Shown piece by piece: positions 56,896-64,000 of a DNA stretch of 64,000 bases. A program made the position numbers and the translations under genes. How positions within the stretch are numbered: position 1 is the stretch's first letter; every line of letters starts with the position of its first letter. This DNA comes from Plotosus lineatus. Its lineage: Eukaryota; Chordata; Actinopteri; Siluriformes; Plotosidae. Location: contig CM045733.1 of the NCBI GenBank assembly GCA_024760905.1, positions 25,972,001 to 26,036,000 of the forward strand, in the 5' to 3' direction. The notes under the pieces are model-generated. The model was given only the letters and a program-made list of their open reading frames with translations. It searched no databases and was not told the DNA's origin.

Positions 56896-57684
56896 TTTAG
56901 CAAAAAAGGAAAGAGTTAACGGGTGAAAAAAATTGGTCAAAAAGCAAAAAAAAACAAAAACAAAACCGTCACCATGAACCCACGGGTTGAACTTTGATTC
57001 TTAGGCATTTGGTACAAACAATCTTGAAGATAATTAATCCTTCACACACACACACACACGAACACATGCACACTAACTATTCCTAAACCAAACATCTATT
57101 CACCAGTGAAGTGTTACTTCCTGCCTGACAAGCTCCTGCTTTTGCAGCCAGACTCTGATGATGAACGGGTTCTGCATAAAAGAACACCTCTCACTTATAA
57201 ACAAGGGCAGCCTAATATCTAATTTAGGAGTGCATACAAGCAAACACAAATAGATCTTATAAAAATAAAAAATAAAATAAAATAAAATAACCCACACACC
57301 ATTAAAATAAGAACTGGAGAAAGTGCACAATCTCCTTACATGTAAGGAGAACGATTTTCAAGAGAGAATGAGGAGAAGGCTGAGAACTTTCTTTGCCTTC
57401 TTTTCTCCAAAAATGAAAAGCATCATTGAACTCAACACAGGCTGAGCAGACAGGCCGAGTGCCAAGGCGCAGAAGCAGGGTCTGTCTCTAAGAAGTGGCC
57501 ATTCAATTCTGATTATGGACACCTAATAGAAAGTAATGAGAGAGGCTTATGCTCCAATGGCTTCGGCTTTTCCCCAGCGGGGCAGCGGTGGTTTCTGAAA
57601 AGGCCAAACCACCGCAGTGCTGATTGAGTCTGACACTCGGGCTGAAGGAGCGAGGGCAAGAAATGTGGTGAGGACAAGAACACG

Positions 57685-57687
<3 letters not shown>
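56896..57687. other. Unique intronic DNA
   Basis: About 790 bp with an A-rich patch near 56945 and a short CA run at 57044-57059. No exon recognised. Confidence 0.4.
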
Positions 57688-57718
<31 letters not shown>

Positions 57719-57731
57719 GAGAAAGAGAGAG
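57688..57731 (+). repeat. (GA)n microsatellite
   Basis: About 20 GA units with one C and two A interruptions. Confidence 0.9.
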
Positions 57732-57884
57732 GTAAAGTTGTTACGAGTTAAGACGGGCAGAAGCTAGAGCAGGCAATTTATGTGTAGTCAGCAAAATGAC
57801 AGGAAACAGTGATAAGCATTTCCTGTTTATGATAATTTGATAATTTTAATTAATATTACATTGGGGAATTCTATCATGTGTGAG
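57732..57884. other. Unassigned intronic DNA
   Basis: Short unique stretch between a microsatellite and a SINE. Confidence 0.4.
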
Positions 57885-58262
57885 GCTGCCTGGTGGTGTT
57901 ATGGTTACCACATCCATTTTACAGCAAGGTCTTTGGGTTTGAGTCCCGAGTTCAGTGATGGAGCATTGGGTTGGAGTTTGTCTTTTCTACCTGTGTATGT
58001 ACATTGGTTTCCTTCTGTGTACTCCAGTTTTTTTCCCCACAGTCATAAGACGTACCTATAAGGCTTACTGGATATTCTCGATTACCCCAGAAGCGAGTGT
58101 GTATGGTTTTGTATGCATGCTCGTTGACCCTTTGATGGACTGCAAGCTTTTGAGGGTGTACCCCCCCACACACTGAAATATGCTCGGGTCTCCCCACAAC
58201 CCCAGCATAATAGAGCGGGTCAACGAACGAATGAATGAATAAACGAATACCATGTGCATTTA
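57885..58262 (+). mobile_element. tRNA-derived SINE-like repeat (family C)
   Basis: 'ctgcctggtggtgttatggt' with B-box-like 'gggtttgagtcccgag', 'ggtttccttctgtgtactcc', 'ccacagtcataagacgta' and 'gagtgtgtatggttttgtat', then '(gaatgaat)n'. The order matches the other family C copies; the tail is diverged. Confidence 0.6.
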
Positions 58263-58412
58263 TAAACAGGTATCTGAGTCGAACAGGTACCAAATGGTAC
58301 ACAGTGCAGTGTGTAATCATGATGTCTTTAAAATTAAATGCTACGTAAAAGCAGGCATAAATTTCAATGCAATCAGTGCATCACCGAATGCATGCACATC
58401 ATAACATCTATG
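58263..58412. other. Unassigned intronic DNA
   Basis: Short unique stretch; nothing recognised. Confidence 0.4.
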
Positions 58413-58420
58413 CTATAGAG

Positions 58421-59039
58421 CAGTGCTTCTCAAATAGTGGAGCATGCCCCTCTCGGGGAGTGCGGTATGATGCTGGGGGGTTGGCGGTGTGATGTCGGGT
58501 GGAGCGTGTATGACCCTGGGGAACATGCTTTTCTGGAATTGAGTACGAGGATCAAGTGTAAATGCACCTCCACTCCACTAGATGGCAGTGGCGCTCTCAA
58601 TGTCACACTATGGTGGAGCGGTTTTTCGCACGAGCAAACGATATGAAGTGCAGTAAACAACCCCTCAAGAAGCAACATGGAAAATTTTCTAACAGGAACG
58701 AAGAGAAAGGTGGAGAGAGACGAGATATTAAGACATAAATACTGTAAGCTGAATGAGTTTTTAATGAATTATTTTAATATCAGGCACATTGGGGCACTTT
58801 AAATCTTTTCAACTACAGATTAAAAACAATGTTAATGAAGTTTTTCTGTATTGTAAGTTGAACTATATTTCTTTTTTTTGTTTTTAATGTTAATAAAGAT
58901 ACAATGTTATGCAGAGGTGTACTAATAATTTTATGGACAAATAATACTATTTATATTCGCTCGCGGGGCATGGGGGAGAGGTTTGAAATATTTTTTTCTT
59001 CCTAGAGGGGGCGCCACAGAAAATAATTGAGAAACACTG
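58421..59039 (+). mobile_element. hAT-type non-autonomous element
   Basis: Left end 'cagtgcttctcaaatagtgg', right end 'aataattgagaaacactg': inverted repeats of the CAGTGxTTCTCAA type used by Charlie-like hAT elements. Flanked by an 8-bp near-duplication, ctatagag (58413-58420) and ctgcagag (59040-59047). 619 bp, no coding remnant recognised. Confidence 0.8.
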
Positions 59040-59047
59040 CTGCAGAG

Positions 59048-59927
59048 TCACCCATAGGGCGTAATTATCAACCACGACCTTAATGTGGAAAAAAGTGGTC
59101 CTCTAACATAAGGTGCTTATTATGGTGTTTTTAAAAAATGTCAACTTCAGCATTTTCCTATCTCCCATTCTGGTACTTACGATTATTTAAATCTATCGAA
59201 TAAATTACTGTTTGACTTTTTTTTTCCAGTAAACATATACATACTGTGCCTTTCAATCTCTGCTGTACTGCTTTATTCACATGGGATTACTGGATCTTAA
59301 AGGCATAGTATATTTTATCCAGTAGCGTTACCCAGAAAAGCGTTCTATCCACGGCTTTAAGGGTTGTGGAGAACGCAGGTATATCGCTCTCTCCTCTCCA
59401 GTCCACCGGTCTTTCTCCGCTTCCCTTAAGAAAAGTCAGAATTTCTGCTCAGCACAGCTTTTAATCCATCATCTCTCATTTGGTAACCATAGCAACCGCA
59501 AGCACAGTTAACGCTCAGACAACAAGAACGGCGTTGTTATTTTATATCCACAGGCTGAATAACAAACAAAGAACCACAACTGACCAAAAATCAAAAGACA
59601 TCTGATCTCTGTTCGTGTACTTTTCCAAACATATCTACGTAGACAGGAGGACATGAGCTCGTCTTGGGCACGTACAGGGTCGAGCGTGGTTGCTACTCCG
59701 CTTATGCTGCTTTGCCACCCACGGAATTTGTTTGAATGTTAATGTGTTTCTGATCATGTTGAATTCCACCATCTCTACTAGAGTGGTGCTTGAAAGTTTG
59801 AGGAATTTTCGAGGTTTCTGCAATTCATGTGAGGAAACCCACAAACTTCTGAGACTTGAAGCTATTCTGTATGGACTGAAAGAAAAGCGGCAGGCAGACA
59901 GACAGAAAAAAAAGTGGCAATACCTAC
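59048..59927 (-). other. TBC1D22 intron start (donor side)
   Basis: Unique sequence leading to the donor of the 76-bp exon. No array or element recognised. Confidence 0.5.
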
Positions 59928-60003
59928 CATCAATTCGGCTCACCAATTCCTCCAGAGCCTTCACTTTCCTCTGGATTCCTGGCTGGGCAAAAGTATAGTT
60001 ATC
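59928..60003 (-). CDS. tbc1d22a: TBC1D22-family Rab-GAP, coding exon (76 bp)
   Basis: On the minus strand 'cgtcttcag|GATAAC' opens the exon and 'GATTGATG|gtaggta' closes it. It encodes DNYTFAQPGIQRKVKALEEL and VSRID plus one base of the next codon, a signature stretch of the TBC domain in TBC1D22A/B. The following exon is at 25481-25608; the joined codon reads GTG (Val), where vertebrate proteins have a short acidic/polar stretch after SRID. The exon preceding it was not found at higher coordinates, so it probably lies beyond the window. The acceptor's pyrimidine tract is a (CT)n microsatellite (60011-60067 on the plus strand). Confidence 0.92.
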
Positions 60004-60010
60004 CTGAAGA

Positions 60011-60067
<57 letters not shown>
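60011..60067 (-). promoter_or_regulatory. (CT)n microsatellite acting as the polypyrimidine tract
   Basis: On the minus strand about 27 CT units end in 'ctttctcgtcttcag' eight to ten bases before the exon at 60003. The whole pyrimidine tract of this acceptor is therefore a simple repeat. The repeat is certain; its role in splicing follows from its position. Confidence 0.75.
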
Positions 60068-60069
<2 letters not shown>

Positions 60070-60393
60070 GTTATTACTGCATTGTTTGTGAATTTCTTCA
60101 TTTGTAACATTAAGGTATGGAGATATCATGATTGACAGGCCCCTATGGAGAGCTCGTTTACAATACATTTACAGCACAGCAATTAAAAGTCATTGATCCC
60201 ATATAAAATAGAATCCATTAGTAAGGCTTACATAATGTCTTTATGCTTCAGGGATTTTTACAGCGTAATGACAACCATGGTAAAGAGGACAATCAAGAAC
60301 ACAGTTAACATACTCTCAATCGCGCTCCCAAAGACCCACAACCACGATAGCCTGTGGATACTGTCAATTTCTACATATCGAGTACTGCCCAAC

Positions 60394-60432
<39 letters not shown>

Positions 60433-61063
60433 AAAGCAGGATGGCCATAGTGATGGTAACTGCGTGCTGGGAATAGTGAGCTACATAATTAAGTGATAAT
60501 ATTCATCATAGTCCTGTGGCCCACAGTGCAACATAATTACCACATTCATTTCAGCGTGTACCGCCGGCCATCATGACCAGACAGCCACTTAGTAATCCAG
60601 CTCTACACCTCCATCTTCCTCCTTGCAGATTTCTTTGTCAGCTAGCTGTTGACCTAGCAGCATTTTAGTGGTGTATCAGAAACTGACCAGTGCACTGACG
60701 CATGCAGAAGGTTAAGGAAGATGAATACAGTACTCCAAGTGCTAGACGGGGATATTGATAAACAATAGTGGTTGAAGATCCATCATTCACAGCAATTACG
60801 GGGTTGCTGGAGAAAACTGGGTGCAAGAGTGATGTTTGTGCTTGCGGGCAGGTCTTAAGCAAGATGGTGCGGACTCACTTATCCGCAAACAAATAAGGGT
60901 CTTCAATACTGAGTGACGACGGTTTTGCAGTGTGCATTATTTAGACCAAGTTGGATAGCATCATAGTTATATTGACAATTGTGGAACATCATCTCATTTT
61001 ATTTTATACCGTATTAATTCTGCAAGGCAAACTTTGATATCTGTATTTAACCCATCTAAGGTG

Positions 61064-61067
<4 letters not shown>
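60068..61067. other. Intronic DNA upstream of the exon
   Basis: About 1 kb with (TC)n(AC)n at 60392-60433. No further TBC1D22 exon found. No transposon end recognised. Confidence 0.4.

Positions 61068-61105
<38 letters not shown>
61068..61105 (+). repeat. (CA)n microsatellite
   Basis: About 19 uninterrupted CA units. Confidence 0.95.
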
Positions 61106-61107
<2 letters not shown>

Positions 61108-62315
61108 GAGCAGTGGGTTGCCACATACGGTGATCCCAGAGAGCAGTTAGAGTTTAGGAACTTCATCATTTCTCAGTTCATTTTCTGTAACCGCTTCATC
61201 CTTTGATTGAGCACACATCACACAATTTCTGCAGGACATAGAGAAGTTTGCATCGGTACATCATCATCTGTTTAAGTTCGTGCTGTGGCCCACCAAGGTA
61301 TCATCTTAACCACTTGATGTGTTCAGCACTTATGCAAAGTTAAAGTTTGTATGCATCCAAAAAGCTTAAATATCAAGCAGAAGCTGTGATGAAACGAATA
61401 TCTCTGGCCGAGTCCACACCCACAAGCCATTCCTACAGGTGTTAGCGTTCTCGGTTGACAAAGAATCGGCCCTTGTTGCTCTGCCTCACAAGGGCAGACA
61501 GATATCGAGTATGTCTAAGCGTTAAGAGTGTGTGTGTCTCCATCTCTGATGAGGCTTCAGAGAGCGAGGAAGCTTTAATGTGGCCGGGGAGCAGCTAAGG
61601 CGGCAAACGTCCCACAAGGGGAGAGAAGTCATTAACCGATAAACAATTGCGGCTGTCCTTCAGGCTGTGTAGCCACCACACTCCAGACGTGCCTTGGATG
61701 AATACACAAGGATGCTGCATCTCAACACTTAAAGTGATTCCAGCTCGAGTGGTTTTCTTCCTTTGTCTGAACTCTTTTTCTATTCTCTGTGACCTCGAAA
61801 TAAGACTGGCAGAGCAACCCTAAATACGGTAAAACAGATGGAACAGTTCGTGCTTGGCCTACTTTTGCAGCCCTGAACCTACTCTTCAGCTGGAGCGATG
61901 ACCCTTGAGATCACTTGCGGCTCACTGAACATTAACGCCCAAAGCCTGGATAATCTATCTCTGCAGGAGCCTCTCTCTCGTTCTCCGTATGCGTGTGTTA
62001 AGGCAGAGGGGGTACGTTGGCAGGATCAAAGTGTGTGATGCTTTGAAATACAGGTGCATTTTAAATGGCAGGGAACCGCTAGGTGCAACTTTATGTGGTT
62101 CTTTAAAAAAAAAAAAACTGCACGACAGGAAGGCAGGTTAGCAATAATTTAACTATGATGATAGCAAGTGAACAGTGATATTCTACAGGCTGACCCAGTA
62201 CAACTACCCACACTTCAAAAGTAAATGAAAAATAAACCAATTAAAATAATCAAGCTATTATTTGCACACATCATGTGATACAATTTTTTTTCTTTCCGTG
62301 TTTACAGATGACATC
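61106..62315. other. Unique intronic DNA, possibly containing a conserved non-coding element
   Basis: About 1.2 kb. 61430-61690 is balanced in composition and non-repetitive ('aatgtggccggggagcagct', 'aagtcattaaccgataaaca', 'attgcggctgtccttcagg'), unlike the surrounding AT-rich intron. No coding pattern is seen. Confidence 0.4.
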
Positions 62316-62323
62316 CTTTAAAT

Positions 62324-62630
62324 CAGGGGTTCCCAACCCCCGGTCCATGGACCAATCATTTGATACCGGTCCGCAAACAAAATCTTTCATGGTACAAAGT
62401 AGTTTTTTTAATTAGAGCTTCCGGATCTCATTTTGAAAGACGACGGTTTTTGACATTGCCACAGAAGCACTGAAAGCCTTCTTCCATTCCAAACCACATA
62501 TCTTTGTGAGGCGGGGTTTTCTGCGGTGACAGCCACCAAAACAAGACTATGGAGTAAACTCTGACTGGTCCACGGAAACATTTTCATACATAAAACCGGT
62601 TCCGGGTGCAAAAAAGGTTGGAGACCACTG
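62324..62630 (+). mobile_element. hAT (Charlie-type) fragment with transposase C-terminal remnant
   Basis: Left end 'caggggttcccaacccccgg', right end 'aaggttggagaccactg'; these are inverted repeats. Flanked by 8-bp ctttaaat (62316-62323) and ctgtaaat (62631-62638). Inside, one plus-strand frame reads LCEAGFSAVTATKTRLWSKL, the end of the hAT dimerisation region (YLCExGFSALTxIKTKxRxxL). The frame is broken upstream. Confidence 0.8.
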
Positions 62631-62638
62631 CTGTAAAT

Positions 62639-62832
62639 TGTGACGGTCATTGCCCTGAGGGTGATATCTGAAGGTTTTCATTGCTTGAAAGGTCATGTAA
62701 AGAACACCAGTTATCAAAGGCTAAATAAAAACCTCAAACGCTTCAAGAATCTGAAGTTGACGAGGATACACTCTTGATTTAGGCTGCCCCCCCATACCCC
62801 CTCCCACCCCACACACATGCCACAAAATGATA

Positions 62833-62833
<1 letters not shown>
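62639..62833. other. Unassigned intronic DNA
   Basis: Short stretch with a C-rich patch at 62787-62812. Confidence 0.4.

Positions 62834-62893
<60 letters not shown>
62834..62893 (+). repeat. (CA)n microsatellite
   Basis: About 30 uninterrupted CA units. Confidence 0.95.
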
Positions 62894-62898
<5 letters not shown>

Positions 62899-63368
62899 AT
62901 AAGAGGTGAGGTCAGGGAAACAGGCAGGCCTCGCAACATTACCACGAAATGAGTTCACCAGCTCCAGAAATATTTGTGTGAGACCCAGGTTCCAGTTTTT
63001 TTATCTGCTTTCTAGCAAGTGACAAAAACATTTAAAAATCAGTCCAGTATTAGATTAGAACACAACATCCAGAAACTGCAAAATGCCGTCAATAAAGTGC
63101 AAACACATTAAAAATAAATCTCTAGTTTTTTCTCCTGACAGGCTTTTAATGTTAATACAATTATCTGAAACATGCAGACAATCCACTCCGCGATACATCT
63201 GTTTGTTCACCTCCGTAACCGCGAAGAAAGGTCTTTTCTTCCAATCGCTGACATGCTCCCTATTCAGTACCTGCAGTGTATCGTCACACCAGGGAGTTTT
63301 CTAACATTTATAAAAGGAAAAATCACAGGATTTCCAAGTCCTATTTCCTTTCGTTCTTTTTACCTTTA
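62894..63368. other. Unique intronic DNA
   Basis: About 470 bp; nothing recognised. Confidence 0.4.
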
Positions 63369-63480
63369 ATTAGGGTGGCAGAGAGGCTGAAGCATATCCC
63401 AGCTCTGCCGAGTGAATGGGCGATATACACCCTAAACAGCTCACTAGATCACCCCAGAGCCAACACCGACATAACTACTC
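63369..63480 (-). repeat. L2-type tail fragment
   Basis: 'taattagggtggcagagagg', 'atatcccagctctgccgagt', 'gggcgatatacaccctaaac' and 'agctcactagatcacc' are the reverse complement of the L2-type tail, strongly diverged. No head is attached. Confidence 0.55.
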
Positions 63481-63540
63481 TCATGTACATCTGTGGAAAT
63501 TAAAATATCCTATTAGTCTAACTCACATGTCTTTGGGAAC

Positions 63541-63870
63541 AGTGGTGGTCTGGTGGTAAAGGGTGCTAAATTGCTAATCCTAAGGTTGGAAGTTCGAGCC
63601 CCACTCTCCACAAGGTTGTCACTGTCTCCCCTAGTGCAGCTAACTGGGTTATCGAAGGCCAGCCGTGTCTCTCATTGTCTATGGTGTGAGGTTCATGTAA
63701 AAGAACCATTTCTGACTTTCGACAAGAGTAGCTGCATAGCCATCAGCGTGTTTCCGCCCTGTGATGGCCTAGTGAGCTGTCCAGGGTGGACTCTACCTTC
63801 GCCCAGAGTCGGCTGGGATGGACGCCAGCCTCCTCGTGACCCTAATTAGGATTAAGCGGTTATAGAAATG
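63541..63870 (+). mobile_element. tRNA-derived SINE (family A) with L2-type tail
   Basis: 'agtggtggtctggtggtaaa', B-box region 'gaagttcgagccccactctc', core 'ctaactgggttatcgaaggc', 'gtctctcattgtctatggtg' and 'agccatcagcgtgtttccgc', followed by 'gtgagctgtccagggtggac', 'cccagagtcggctgggatgg' and 'taattaggattaagcggtta'. Head and core equal the copies at 1730, 2599 and 41761; the tail is the L2 type. Confidence 0.85.
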
Positions 63871-64000
63871 ATGAACATTTCTTTGGACTTCAGGAGGAAA
63901 CTGAGTAATCCTAAACAATCACAGGGAGAGAAACGGCCTTGCTAAGTATGAGGAACAAAGCTGAGCATAAGACCTTCTCGCTGTGCTCAAAATAATTCCT
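63871..64000. other. Unassigned intronic DNA at the window end
   Basis: 130 bp without recognised features. Confidence 0.4.

Noticed and set aside
59690..59998. 102-codon plus-strand frame over the TBC1D22 exon
   Set aside because: Antisense to a clear coding exon with canonical splice sites on the other strand.
61430..61690. Possible additional TBC1D22 exon
   Set aside because: I looked for the family phrases upstream of DNYTFAQ (for example YVQGINDLVTPF) on the minus strand between 60100 and 64000 and found none.

Overview
This window looks like intronic DNA of a ray-finned fish (teleost-like). Four things point that way: dense CA/GA/TA microsatellites, a Tc1-type DD34E transposon, RTE/Rex3-like and L2-like LINEs with tRNA-derived SINEs, and many small Tigger/pogo-type elements flanked by TA. 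There are no bacterial-style operons, no rRNA and no credible free-standing tRNA gene.

The only host gene seen is on the minus strand: a TBC1D22-family Rab-GAP gene (paralog A or B not resolved). Two consecutive coding exons are visible. The 76-bp exon at 59928-60003 ends after base 1 of a codon. The 128-bp exon at 25481-25608 starts with the other two bases. The intron between them is 34.3 kb. The rest of the window is this intron plus parts of the flanking introns.

Layout. 1-3.5 kb is a stack of nested Tigger-like elements carrying two SINEs. 3.5-12.3 kb holds microsatellites, V-SINE and pogo-type remnants, mostly unique AT-rich DNA, a distant inverted repeat and a 30-bp minisatellite. 12.3-16.7 kb holds a Tigger element with a LINE 5'-end fragment inside it, a full-length Tc1 transposon with an open transposase frame, and another MITE. 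18.1-22.6 kb has pogo/Passer-like and Tigger-like elements. 24.1-25.0 kb is a truncated Tc1. 26-32 kb is rich in microsatellites, with two MITEs. 33-38 kb has MITEs, a Tigger element split by an RTE fragment, and an inverted/sense LINE copy. 41-45.7 kb has SINEs, a Tigger element with a triplicated CCAAT/GC-box module and an L2-like LINE split by an RTE fragment. 47.6-51.2 kb holds a SINE and a second, larger inverted/sense LINE. 53.5-59 kb has SINEs, an RTE LINE fragment and a hAT element. 60-64 kb has unique DNA, a hAT fragment and a SINE.

The most interesting signals are: (1) one SINE head and core joined to three different 3' tails, two of which match LINE-type tails seen elsewhere in the window; (2) two LINE copies of one family, both with the inverted-5'/sense-3' structure expected from twin priming; (3) a (CT)n microsatellite that forms the polypyrimidine tract of a TBC1D22 splice acceptor; (4) a CCAAT-GC box-CCAAT module kept in several decayed Tigger elements and triplicated in one. 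All family names come from reading motifs by eye; no database search was run.
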